This document shows, in pieces, positions 49,600 to 60,618 of a DNA stretch of 64,000 nucleotides. This DNA is from Trichosporon coremiiforme (lineage: Eukaryota; Basidiomycota; Tremellomycetes; Trichosporonales; Trichosporonaceae). The notes under the pieces were generated by a model that searched no databases, was not told the origin of the DNA, and worked only from the letters and a program-made list of their open reading frames with translations. Made by a program: the position numbers and the translations under genes. The first letter of the stretch is position 1, and every line of letters starts with the position of its first letter. Location: positions 124,001 through 188,000 of the forward strand of contig BCJJ01000029.1 in the NCBI GenBank assembly GCA_039545355.1, in the 5' to 3' direction.

Positions 49600-49879
49600 G
49601 CGTAAGCACAGGTAACCGTATCACGCGCGCTCGCCGCGCTGTCCTAACATAAGCAACCTAACTTATAGAAACCGGACGTGATAAGTCCCCGATGTTGTCG
49701 TACATGTAAGCATTTCAAGTGTCTAGCTCGCCGCATAGGGAAGAGCAAGAGGGTCAACGTCCGTTGCATTCTGAGATACTACTGACTACTAACTTATCGC
49801 GCTATGATTATACTTCTGATCGTCCAACCGAGCGACAACGGACAGGGCCGCTCACTCGAAGTCGCTCACTCGAAGTCGC

Positions 49880-51895
49880 TCACTCGAAGCTGAGACGGCG
49901 CTTGCCCTTTCCGTTGCCCTTTCCGTTGCCCTTTCCGTTGCCCTTCCCGTTGCCCTTCCCGTTGCCCTTTCCGTTGCCATTGCCATTGCCATTGCCATTG
50001 CCATTGCCATTGCCATTGCCATTGCCATTGCCATTGCCATTGCCATTGCCATTGCCATTGCCATTGCCNNNNNNNNNNNNNNNNNNNNNNNNNNNNNNNN
50101 NNNNNNNNNNNNNNNNNNNNNNNNNNNNNNNNNNNNNNNNNNNNNNNNNNNNNNNNNNNNNNNNNNNNTTGCCATTGCCATTGCCATTGCCATTGCCATT
50201 GCCATTGCCATTGCCATTGCCATTGCCATTGCCATTGCCATTGCCATTGCCATTGCCATTGCCGTGACTGTGGCCGTCGCCACCGGTGGTGCTGTTTCCG
50301 TTGCCGTTCTTCTCATCGTAAAACTGCTGGATCCAGGCCTTGACAAAGTTGAGCTCCCACTCGTGGACGGCGCGGAGATCCTCGGGCTCCTTGGAGAGGT
50401 CGTCGAGGGTCTGGAAGTCCCAGCAGTGGGATCCCTTGGGGATGAGGTGGTAGGGGCGGGTGATGGAGTCCTCGCGTTTCGGCTGGTCGTCGGCGCCGAC
50501 AGTCATGGTGCGCCAGGGGTCCCACTCTCCGTCGACGAAGGCCATGCGGTCGGCGACGATGGGGTAGTCGCCGAGCGAGTTGACCTTGCTGACGTCGGCA
50601 ATGTCGGGCACCTGGAAGTGGTCACCGGGGAGGTAGTCTGCCTCGCAGTTGTTGCGGCGGTACTCGGCGGCGGTGACGAACTTGGAGATGGCGCGGGGGG
50701 CGTTGGGATCGCGCGGACTCGCAAAGTTGTATCCCCACTCGGTGCAAGTCTGGAACTCCCACAGACGCCACTTCTGGTCCAGCCCGACGTTGCCGGGGTT
50801 GGGGTGGTCGAGCGCCTGGATGATGTTGTCGATCGTCTGACCCTGCGCAAGACGTTCCTTGATCTTCTTCTTGCTCAGGTCGCCCCAGGCCTTGATCGCT
50901 CCCGAGATGGGGGCCTCGATCGAGTCGACAGTAACCTGCCCCTGTGCAGCGCCCGCGGTGAGGTTGCCGCAGAACTGGCGCCACTGGTCCGTGTCCGACT
51001 TCCAGCTGCGCGTCTGCCAGCCGTAGAAGTTGGACATGATGTTACCAAAGGCCCAGTTTGACAGCTCCTGCTTGTAACCGAACACGGCCTTGATGGGGCC
51101 GTTCGTCTTCGGGTCATCCAGAAGCTTGTCGACGGTGGCAATGCTCTCCGTGATCTGCTCGACGCACTCCGGCTCGCCGTACTTCACAACAGTGTCAAAG
51201 TACTGGTGGAACTCGACCTCGCCGTGGATGACGGCGGAGGAGCCGATACTGCCCCAGACGATGTCGGGGTAGTGCTTGCGCATCCAGTTCGCCTTGCCGC
51301 CGGGGTAAGAGCCCCCAACGTAGATGAAGGGCGTCTTGGCAGGCGTCAGGAGGTCGGGCTCAGGCAGCTCGACTCCGTCGGGCACGGGGAAGTTGCGGAT
51401 GAAGTTTGCGCTGTCCTCGAGGGACTCGCGGACGTTGAGCCAGCGGAGGTTGTCCGTCGACAGGTCCTCGGTCACGTTCGAGCCGCCGTAGTAACGGTGC
51501 TCGAGCTTGACGTAGATACCGTTCGTCTCGCGGGCCAGCAGCGCGGCGAGCGATCCCTTGTCCATTGTCGTAGTGGACAGAGAGGGGCTTTCGCCGTTGT
51601 CGAGGATGATGACGGCACCACCAGGCTTGTAGTGCTCCTTGTTCACAAGGTACTGCTGGCAGAAGGTCTCGGTGCTTCCGTCAAAGTGGGAGCGCTTCTG
51701 CGTGAAGCAGTGCGGGCCCCAGGGCGTACCGACGCGCATTTGCTTGTTCGGCGCCTGCTTGAAGACACCAGTGTTCTGCAAGCGGAGGTCCAGGTTGCGG
51801 CCGAAGTCCATGCCGTACGCCTCGTCCTCCTCCTGCGCCAAGGCCGGCGCGGCGAGGAGGGGCAGAAGGGCAACGAGGCTGGTGAGCAGCATCAT
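49880..51895 (-). CDS. Secreted serine peptidase, family S28, with Gly-Asn repeat tail
   Basis: This intronless frame encodes about 671 residues, with a 100-N gap inside the tail. The signal peptide is [21 protein letters not shown]28 enzymes are exo- or prolyl-type peptidases (prolyl carboxypeptidase, DPP2 and fungal relatives). The nucleophile Ser lies in [13 protein letters not shown]. Family landmarks include [12 protein letters not shown] and [18 protein letters not shown]. The charge-relay Asp is in VDGEWDPWR and the His in PKGSHCWDF. Several Cys and N-glycosylation sites fit secretion. After residue 540 the sequence turns into (Gly-Asn)n, then (Gly-Lys-Gly-Asn)n, and ends [10 protein letters not shown]. 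True tail length is unknown because of the gap. A TATA box lies about 115 nt upstream. Confidence 0.92.
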   Translation of the reverse strand: MMLLTSLVALLPLLAAPALAQEEDEAYGMDFGRNLDLRLQNTGVFKQAPNKQMRVGTPWGPHCFTQKRSHFDGSTETFCQQYLVNKEHYKPGGAVIILDNGESPSLSTTTMDKGSLAALLARETNGIYVKLEHRYYGGSNVTEDLSTDNLRWLNVRESLEDSANFIRNFPVPDGVELPEPDLLTPAKTPFIYVGGSYPGGKANWMRKHYPDIVWGSIGSSAVIHGEVEFHQYFDTVVKYGEPECVEQITESIATVDKLLDDPKTNGPIKAVFGYKQELSNWAFGNIMSNFYGWQTRSWKSDTDQWRQFCGNLTAGAAQGQVTVDSIEAPISGAIKAWGDLSKKKIKERLAQGQTIDNIIQALDHPNPGNVGLDQKWRLWEFQTCTEWGYNFASPRDPNAPRAISKFVTAAEYRRNNCEADYLPGDHFQVPDIADVSKVNSLGDYPIVADRMAFVDGEWDPWRTMTVGADDQPKREDSITRPYHLIPKGSHCWDFQTLDDLSKEPEDLRAVHEWELNFVKAWIQQFYDEKNGNGNSTTGGDGHSHGNGNGNGNGNGNGNGNGNGNGNGNGNGNGNGXXXXXXXXXXXXXXXXXXXXXXXXXXXXXXXXXXGNGNGNGNGNGNGNGNGNGNGNGNGNGNGNGNGKGNGKGNGKGNGKGNGKGNGKGKRRLSFE
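49974..50263 (-). repeat. GGCAAT hexanucleotide microsatellite (Gly-Asn repeat)
   Basis: Nearly perfect TTGCCA repeats on the plus strand (GGCAAT on minus) flank the assembly gap on both sides and keep one frame. A related 12-mer variant (GGCAAC GGAAAG type, Gly-Asn-Gly-Lys) continues to about 49905. The array encodes the low-complexity tail of the S28 peptidase. Purity suggests recent slippage. Confidence 0.95.
50069..50168. other. Assembly gap, exactly 100 N
   Basis: There are 100 undetermined bases inside the hexanucleotide repeat. A round length of 100 is normally a placeholder, so the real size and repeat number are unknown. Confidence 0.98.
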
Positions 51896-54277
51896 TAGCT
51901 GTCAGTCGGTGGTCGAGGGGGGGACAAGGTGCCGAGAGGCGAGTGACGGGTCCGGCGGAGAGGTAGTCGCCTAGGGATGCGGGGTGAATCCTCAAGTCGG
52001 ACTTCCGCGTTATATATCCTCTTCGTGAAAGTGCTCAGTCTGATAAGTCTCCCAGGACCCCACGGACCGAGATCCGCTAGCTCAGGACCCCGCATTGGCG
52101 AGCATGTGCTGCGCCTTCCGCCGGCGGAGGCCGGCAGGCGTGGGACATCGAGCGCCATCAGTGAGGGAGCTGGCAAGTCCGCGGAACGCCACCTTCGCCC
52201 GCGTGTTGCTGTGTGCGCAATTGATGCTCAAGAGAAAGTTGAGGGTGCTCATGAGCACGAACGCGCGCGCCAATGGCTGCGCCGCTTTCTCCGGCGCTAG
52301 CGTATGCGATCGTGTGCGACCTGCAGGAATGGCTAGCGAGAACTTGCTCTGGCGTCGCCACGGATGACATGCTGACCGGTGGGCGTTATGGTCCCGCAAT
52401 GTAGCTAGCTAGCTGCCGAGCTAATCAGGTCGCCGATTGGGCGCGGATGTAGCTCGCGCGTCCTTGTACGTGCGTGCATGCGGGTGAGAGCAGTGGGGCA
52501 AGTGTGGAGCACACTCTTCAGCCCGATGGACAGGAACGCAAAGCCGGCCAACCGGAGCGCATGCAAAGAGGTACGTACGAGACGTGCAGTGCACAGGCGA
52601 TGTTGACGGGACGTGTTATTCAGGCTGCAGCCGGTGCACTAGTGCCAGGCCCAACCATTTCCCTGTCGGCACGCCCGGCTCATGTATGGTCAAGCTCGGC
52701 CCCACCGCAGGGCACAATTGCGAGCGACCCGCGTGACCGAGGACACGGTGGTCGCGTCCCTTCGCGCACCACTGCACACTTTGTCCTCTGGGTTATGCTT
52801 CTGTCCAGTGCACTTGATTGCCGGTTTACGTTACAGTTTGCGTTCTGTTCGGCGAACAACCCGTCGTGGCCTCGCTTCTGGAAGCACGAGCGTCAGTGGC
52901 GTTTGTTTAAGTTTAGATGGTTTTCTTTCCTGATGTCCTCCGGGATTTCCGGTCCCTTGCTTCCAGCACCTGCTCTGTCCTCTCACCTCTGCAGATGGGG
53001 ACCTGCGCGACTGCGACTACTAACTGGGCTGGAAAAGCCGGACGTCTGATGTTTGCTCAGGAATATCACAGCCAGAAAGGAACCCCGCTATCATCCGCAG
53101 AAGTGCCTCTATTCAGTCATTAAGCACTTAGTTCACTTAGGCTGCCCGCGGTAATCGCCATGCTCACCGCCATCGCACACGGGTAACTCAACATCGCCGC
53201 CACATTGAAGCTTATTGCCAGGCCAGGCCATATCACACACATCTGGGGATCACACATGTTGCGGATATGCCAAGCGTGTGGAAATCCGCTTCAGCTTCTG
53301 GGGCCAGGGAAGCCGGACCGCGGACCGGCCCTTGGATCTGGGAGTTTGTGTTTGATGGTCTGAGGTGTGTGGGCGCCGTGGCGTTGAGGTGCGACACTAT
53401 GCACGTCCGCCGTGCTGCGGCACATAGCGTCAGATAGGCACATGGAGAGATAACTCCAAAGCAGCCGAGTGAAATCCGGAGAGGTCACGTTGGCTGGAAG
53501 AGCTGATAAGGCGGACGATGTCGTGCGTACTCCATCGCCCACTTCTTCCGTGCACCCAGTCCCAGGTCCCTCAACATCCATGTCAAAGAGACGACGAACA
53601 CACAGCACTCTGTCGATCGCTCTATCCCCACAAGTCTCGTGTGCTATTTCAGTGTACACAGACACTGCTGCAAGGGGCAAAGAAGGTCAACCTCGAAGAC
53701 GCCGAACTACCCGATATCCGCACCCTACAGAAGCCGAAGTTTATCCCGCGATCCGCACTCCACTCATCAAGCTCTCGATCACCCTCGCTACTGGCATGGG
53801 AATTACGCGCTCACGGGCGGCGAACGCGTTCGCGCAACAGCATCGAACGACACGTAAGGATTGTCGGAAGAGCCAGGCACCGCTCGGCTTCGTGCTCGCC
53901 AGACCGTCTTATTACCAACTTCCCTCTTGGTCCCCAAAATCACTGACCTACTGACCTTACAGCTTGCCGCCCAACTCATGACTAGTCCACCAGAAAGCAA
54001 CCGATGCAGCAAGAGAGTAGCGATATACAAGAAGGTTGCATGTGCCATGTACGGCGACAATCGTACGTATCCCTAGGATCTAATGTCTAATTATTTTGAC
54101 TCCCGCACGCAGACGGGCATTGTATGATGGTACGGAAAGGAAACCTATGAAACACAGTTCGTCTAACACATATCTAGAGTCCGCCGACTCGCCCCACTCC
54201 AAGCTCCCATGCGGCAGTTCAGCGGCTGCAGTTTGCAGCACTGCGGGCTCGCTTCGCTGGCTTTTCGTTACTCGCGC
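51896..54277. other. Intergenic region, no gene recognised
   Basis: The first ~150 bases are the S28 peptidase promoter. The remaining 2.2 kb shows only open frames below 200 codons with no family resemblance. A short GCTAGCTAGCT run is at about 52402-52415. The end near 54200-54277 is the 3' flank of the amino-acid transporter. Confidence 0.5.
52010..52017 (-). promoter_or_regulatory. TATA box of the S28 peptidase
   Basis: The minus strand reads ATATATAA here, about 115 nt upstream of the ATG at 51895. Confidence 0.65.
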
Positions 54278-56229
54278 TTACTTACACGAGTAAGCGCCGC
54301 CGACAGTGTTGTTGTCGAAGGACAGCTTGATGTCCCAGACTGCGGCGTAGGTACCACATCCGAGACAGACGAGGCCAATGATGATGCAGCCGATGTTGAG
54401 GAAGGTAAGGGTGATGTTCTTCGCGCTCGAGAAGCAGCCGCCCTGGCGAATGAGGACGAACCACATGATACCGGGGAGGTAGAACGAGAAGCCGGAGATA
54501 AACAGGGCCGAGATGATGGAGAGCAGGTCGGAGAAGAAGGGAATGGCCTCAGCGACAACGAAGGCGATGATGCTGATGAGGGCCACCATGGTGATCCACA
54601 CGGCCCAGCCCTTCTTGGTCGAGACGTAGCGGATGGTCGAGTGCTTGAAGAACTTGTCCATGACGTAGCGACCGGCAGTGACTGTGTTGATCGAACCGGA
54701 GATGAAGATGACAGGAAGCGCGACGCCGAAAGCGATACGCGAGACGGTGTCACCAGCAGACAGGAGGGCAGGGGATTGGACCTTGTTTCCGATGAAGGCG
54801 TAGCCGATGGCACCTGTGCAGGTGTAGATGATGATCTCAGTGATACCGAGAACCCAGACGGACTTGGGGAAGTCGGACGGGGTGTGCATCTCCTCCATGA
54901 ACGAGAACTGGCAGATGGCGAACGAGTACGCGAACACAATGTTGGTAACAGCGACCATGGCGTCGGCGAACGTTGTGCCGGGGTGAGCGCCGGCAGTCCA
55001 GTCAATGGCAGCAAAGCCTCCAGGCCCGTTGTGGGCGCGGATACCGGTTGCAATGAGGGTGATCAAGATGGCGGCACAAATCGAAACAAAGTCGATGTAG
55101 CCGAGGACGGCCATCTCAGCGAACGAGGGCGGGAGCGCACAGATGAACAGGAGGATCATGGACACCACGCCCCAGACGAGCGTGCACACGTCGGCGTGCG
55201 TAATCGTCTTGAAAGCGATGGTTCCCGTCAGACAGTGCGAGCCAACAAGCAGAACAAGGTAGAGCCAGAAGGCACCGCCGATGATCCACTGGAGGAGCGG
55301 TCCCCAGCGCGGGCCAACGAGCAACGGCGCCACATCGCTGTAGTGGGTGACCTGGGGGTACTTGAGCTTGACCTGGCCAACCACGTATGAGGTATAAATC
55401 GCAACGAAGCCGATTCCGACAGTAATGATAGTACCAGCAACCATTCCCAAGGAAGCGAAGGCCCTGCCAGTCAGCGCACGCGCGCGTAGTTGGGAGACGG
55501 AACGGAGGGTGACGTAAAGTGGCAAGAGTGGGAGTGTGCCACTGGGTGGAGGCGGCGTCGGTCTGTTTATTTCCGGGGCCTTGGCTCCACCATTCAGAAG
55601 CCTCCGAGCGCCTCTGTGGACATGTGCTCGCACGCGTGTGCGCCATGGAAGCCGTGAAGCACCCGTGACAGCGACCGAACAGCCGTGCAGCCGCGGCCAT
55701 GGAATGACGCCGACACTGGGATTTTCCGACAATTGGCTTATTCAGAGAAACACAAGGAACGAGTCGTCGGCCACTCCGTAGCGGTGTGACTCGGTGACGA
55801 TGACCCCAGTATTTGCTAGGCAACGAAATGCGCACATGACCACCACCCATGGCAAAAAATAGACACCCGTCGATCAGACGTGGCTACTCACTTGGGAAGA
55901 GAAAGGGAACCGAGAGCGATGGCCTCGACGATTAGGACGACGACAAGCTGCAGCCAGCCGAGCTTGTGGTACTTCTTCTCGCCGGTCTCGACCATGTCAG
56001 AGAGATAGCCGGTACGCTCAATCTCGTTCATCTGCTTGAACGACTTGTGCGTTCCAGCGTCCTGGACCGTGACGTTGGCGTCGTTCTTCTCCTTGACCTC
56101 CATGGCGGGCATGCCATCCCTGGCACCGAAGCGGCCGGCGGGGGCAGTCTCGACGTCGGCCTCCTTCATGTAGTTTCCATCGTTGGAGTCGGGTCCCACC
56201 GTCGTTGTTGAGGGGGTGTTGCTCTTCAT
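54278..56229 (-). CDS. Amino-acid transporter, Aa_trans (AAAP) family, Mtr-like
   Basis: Exons 55892-56229 and 54278-55463 encode 507 residues. The cytosolic N-terminus of about 80 residues ends KKYHKLGWLQLVVVLIVEAIALGSLSLP, the conserved start of helix 1 in fungal Mtr-type permeases. AFASLGMVAGTIITVGIG then follows across the intron. About eleven hydrophobic segments are visible, including QWIIGGAFWLYLVLLVGSH and FAYSFAICQFSFMEEMHTP, which is typical of AAAP members. The single intron is 428 nt, about ten times the local norm, but frame and homology run cleanly across it. Neutral amino-acid uptake is the usual role in relatives; substrate is not assigned. It lies between two secreted peptidase genes on the same strand, suggesting peptide/amino-acid scavenging. 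Confidence 0.92.
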
Positions 56230-56396
56230 CGCGTCGCGTGATCGAGGCGGAGAGGGGGGTTGGGATAGGGAGGGGGGGCAACTGCCGGCTAGGGTCGGGG
56301 GAGGGGGAGTGAGTGTTAGTGGTGCGGGGTAGTGAGGAGCGAGAAAGTGCAAGTGGTGCGGGGAAGAGAAGAGACGAGGGGGGCGATACTTCCTGT

Positions 56397-56404
56397 TATT
56401 TAAA
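56397..56404 (-). promoter_or_regulatory. TATA-like element of the amino-acid transporter
   Basis: The minus strand reads TTTAAATA, about 170 nt upstream of the ATG at 56229. A C/T-rich leader on the coding strand follows. It is moderately convincing. Confidence 0.4.
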
Positions 56405-59400
56405 CAGCGGGGCTGGTCGCGCGCTAGTTTGCTGCGTCGAGCACCCGGGCAAAGTAGTATCTAGCAACCGGGGGGACCAGCCCCGCCGGCCGCGAGCTGA
56501 AGATCCCAGGCTCCGCTTGCGCTGCGCGCTCCGCGAGTGGACACCACCGAGCGGGTAAAACTAGGCCTGTGGGGCTCAGCGGGCTCCTGGCCGGAGCAGG
56601 GCAACGAGGGGAACTAGCAAATCCGAAGCAACCGCAACCGGCGACCCCCATCGGCGTCCTGCGATTGGGAGTATGGGGGTGGTGCGAGCTTTCATCGTGT
56701 CCCTGGTAACCCCGCAGGCGATGAGGAGAGGCCGCGAGGCCGCAGGCGGGTCCGCACACGGTAGAAGGCTATGGTGCGCGACGTTAATTGCTCTTTGCTG
56801 CGACGAGACGTCATTCTCACTTGGTGCGATTCCTGAACAAACTAGCTCCTGAACTGATAGCATCTGCGAATTTCCGTGGATGCTCCGGCCGAGCGCCTCT
56901 GCTCCTCTGCGTGAAACAAACAGCCGCTGAACAGCCCAGTTTACGGCAAAGTTGAGCGCTTATCAGGGATACCAGGGGACTGCATGTGGGCTGACACGTG
57001 CCTCCTTTGCTTGTCAGCCGCCGTCAGCAGCTTGCACACCTGGCCATCCGGCAGGAGACCCAAATCTGGTCTGGCCGTCGGCAGCGTCGGTACAAGCGTC
57101 GGTAGACGCTTGGTATACGCTTGGTATACCAACTTTTTTGGTATTTCTGGCCGGCGACGACCCTGTTTCCAGGGCTTTTCACAGTGCCATGCCGCTGGCT
57201 GATCGTTCGAAATAAGGGGAAAAGCCAAAACAACAGAATACACAGACAGCGTCGTCAGCTAGACGGGGCTGCGCGCCCGAGTCAACAGCCAGCCCCAAGG
57301 TCGGGGGGCGCTTGCCGCTCGATGCTACTGACATTCGATAATGTATCCCACTCGCATTGGCAGACCGCGTAGCTCGCGGTCGTTGGGCAGAGATACGCAT
57401 CTAGGTGTGCATTCCCATAGCTGTCGTTGGCTGTCAAAACGTCGGTATCACACGACCTCGGTCTGCGAACGACGACGTTCCTGCGAGGACCGACCCACCG
57501 GGCCACAGGGACGGCATACTTGGTCTGCGTTCCAGCATCCTTCCGAAGTGTCCTGGACCAGATCCGGCCCAGGCAACCTGATCCGGCCAGCCAACGAGAG
57601 CCAGCAACATGGTGGGCGTACGGAACAAAGTTCCCAGCTTGCCCAACGGCATGCATCACGTCGGCCAAATACAACCAAGGAGGCCGGTCGCCAGCTCGTG
57701 TCCGTCCTGCTTGATCCTGCAAGACCCGGTGCGAAGTTGCGCTGGTCACGGAGCCGGCGGCTCGCCAAAGTTCGGGAAACTTCGCTTTCGCCAAACCTCC
57801 ACCTGAGTGTGCTATGCGCGCGCTGCTACTGGACAAAGAGTGAAGGCAGCGGGGTAGCTCTGATTAAGTGTTTCCGTGGGCGTCCGCTCGCACCCGGAGC
57901 CAGGGAGTGTAAACATGAGCGCCAGGAGGAGGAATACGAGGCCCACTGGGGCCGTGTGGAGCACATCTGCGAGGATGCGGGTGCCTCTAACAAACCAGAG
58001 AGCCCGGAGGGACCAGTCACCGTTCCTCTGCTCCCCTCACAACGGTGCAGCGTCGCATGATCGATGTGCGTCAGTCGGTGCAGTCAGTGCGATATTCCAA
58101 TCTGCAGAGGCAGCGGATGTCCAGCTGCCCAACAAAGCGGCGATCAATGTCTGTTCCATTCCTGTTAAATTTTCCGCGTACCCCAGTGTCCAGGCCGCCC
58201 ACCTCTGCGGGATGATTCAGGAGCCAGGGGGACCAGCATTCCGTAACGTTTTCCGAACCAAAGGCTAGAGGAATGGAAATCCGGTGGCCGGGCCTGGCGA
58301 GCAAGTGCCAATTCTGCAATCTGCAGAGAGGTGCGACGTCACGGTCCGGCTGCCGGCTGGGGTGGACCTGGAGACAGACCTCGGGGGGCTGGACTCGAGA
58401 CGTCACCTGGTGTACGAGAGTGCGAAGGTGAATGTCGGTCGGCGGCTCCACAATTCCAACAAGGATGGCACAGCGGGAACAGATACGCAAACGCTGCCAT
58501 GATAGTACTGCCGTGCCGCTCCTGTACAGCCTGCCATCGCCCTCGCCCGCATTATGATTCCGATCGAGGTCGGGTGCAGATCACCGCTCGCTTAGCTGAC
58601 CAGGCTGACCAAACTTGGACCAGTGACGTCTAGAACTGCCGTTGACGCGATCAGTGGCGCTGATGATATGAGTCCTCGCACCGATCGAGACCCCGAGTCT
58701 CGGATTGCTCGGGGTGTGGAGCTGATAGCAGCCTGCTTATCTCCTCGCTTGGGCTTATCTCGGCGCACATCAGAGCGCTTCAGAGCGCATCAGAGACGCT
58801 CCACTGGAGAGACCGCGGTGCCTCCGTTCTCTGCCGCCGCGTCAGATCATCCCGCCCTGCACTTCCTGGTCCATGGGGAGCCCTCGTCCCTGTTTTTCGC
58901 CCATCGCTTACGTCCTTAGTATGCATGCGGTGTCCTGCAATGAAGCATAGGGAGTCGGTATGTGATCGTCCATTCCATTATGGAGAGCCCCACAAGGTCG
59001 TATGTCACACCCGCCCGCCTCGCTCGCTCCGGAGTCCGGAAAGTCCAGTGTCAGCGCCTACTCCCAGAATAGACTCATACTCTGACTCGGCCCTCATTCG
59101 CTTGCGGCGGCTACGCTATCTGCCGATCCCCATACTCGAGACGACGAGATTAGCATTCGGAGTGTGGCCCCAGACGCCCCCCGCCATCAAGGCAAGCGCC
59201 TTGACGGCGCGTACTTGTGCATTGTCTCGGACAGGCTCCCTTGCAGTTCTTCGGAGAAGCGTTTCGGGGTGCGTCGTTTCAGACTTGGTTCCCTCCTTAC
59301 TAGAGGGGAGAGTTAAGCAACAGAGAGTTCGGGATCGCTGCATGTTGCTCTGCGCGGGACGCCGAGCTTCGGGTGAGTCGGTTCGGGACTGAACTTCGTC

Positions 59401-60618
59401 CGAGAGCGGTGTGGGGCCCGCGTGCACTCGACTGGCAGCTCACGCGACGGGACTTCAATCCTTTGGGTAATGGTACTGACTCCCACTTCGCTCACGCCCG
59501 CCTGTCTCGTTCCCCGTGGTTTCGAAACGACAACCAACAACTGCACTCTTGACCACTGAACTCACCTCCACAGCTGTCACTGCCGCAGACATAGAGACCA
59601 CTGACAACCCACAGCCTGTACTACAGGTTCGACTGCTTTTCCGGACGGGCAGCTCTGAACGGTGAACCGAGAGCGCCCCGTCGCCGGGGTCGCGGACCTT
59701 CGGCCGGCCTCTCAGACGTCGATCATCATGGTGGGCAAGTGCGGAATGAACGACGTTGTCATGGTCGGCGCTGGTCCTACTTGCAAGCAGCTCCGTCAAC
59801 GACTCGCTGCTGATCCGCGTGTCCGGCGTCTCCGGCGTTGACACGCAAGTGGTGACAACCTCGCATAGCGGGCGGGCAGTCAATCACCATCACCTGCTCG
59901 CCCCTCTCTGCGGCACGTTGTTACGTCGACTGAGTGTGAGCATCAGGACTTCAACCCCAGGCTGGCAGGTGCGGCTCTCTGAGCCTCAACGTTGTAGCTG
60001 CCTCGTGTTCATTTGCCTCGCTGGGGACACACTCACCCCCAGTCCCGTCCGTGCAACCCCTCGTCTGCTCCCAGCTCTGCTCTCTGCGATCTCTGCGGTC
60101 TACCATCAGATCCCTCGCACCTCGGAGCATCACTCCTTGCCCACACGCAGCGATGCCACCTCACAGCTCAGTCCCATCGCAGACGGTTCGGACCATGCGA
60201 CGGCGGTGCCAAGCCCTCCGATCTCGTTTCTCGCCCAACCACCATCGCCCACCGCTTACCTCCGCCAACGAGGACCAGCGGGCACCGGCCGGCATCGGCG
60301 GGCATGGGTCAATTCAGATCCGCAACCAACCTGCCCACATGCCCCACATGTCTTCAGTTATCGGCACCGCTCGTACCGCTCGGATCAACCGCCCAACGCT
60401 GCCAAGCCGAACACCCCGCTGCGCCGACTACCGAGGCTTGGCTGGCGTTGCTCCGGCGTCGATGTCCGCATAATGTCAAAACTGATACATAGGGTTCATG
60501 AAATGAGAAAGTCTAAGGAAAACAGTGCGTTGATGTTGATTGCGATGCGGCGAGGCTGGGCGAAGCCAGGCCGAGCCTATGAATATGATAAGTGTTGAGT
60601 ATATCTCGTCGGTGTGTC
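56405..60618. other. Long gene-free stretch (4.2 kb)
   Basis: No supported gene was found. At 57094-57111 there is a perfect 7-bp-stem hairpin (AAGCGTC, loop GGTA, GACGCTT). It is followed by two TTGGTATAC words and a run of T. Around 58095 and 58316 two stretches share AATCTGCAGAG and weakly similar downstream codons, possibly a decayed duplicated coding segment. Open frames at 59756-60598 and elsewhere are Ser/Pro/Arg-rich without domains. Confidence 0.45.

Noticed and set aside
52402..52415. GCTAGCTAGCT repeat as a functional element
   Set aside because: It is a short self-complementary run with no second copy or gene context, and may be chance.
54209..55390. 393-codon plus-strand open frame
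   Set aside because: It is the antisense of the amino-acid transporter, and Asp/Glu/Gly-rich as expected of a shadow.
59756..60598. 280-codon plus-strand open frame
   Set aside because: It has a Ser/Pro/His/Arg-rich composition, no domain, no promoter features, and runs into the 3' flank of the aspartyl protease.
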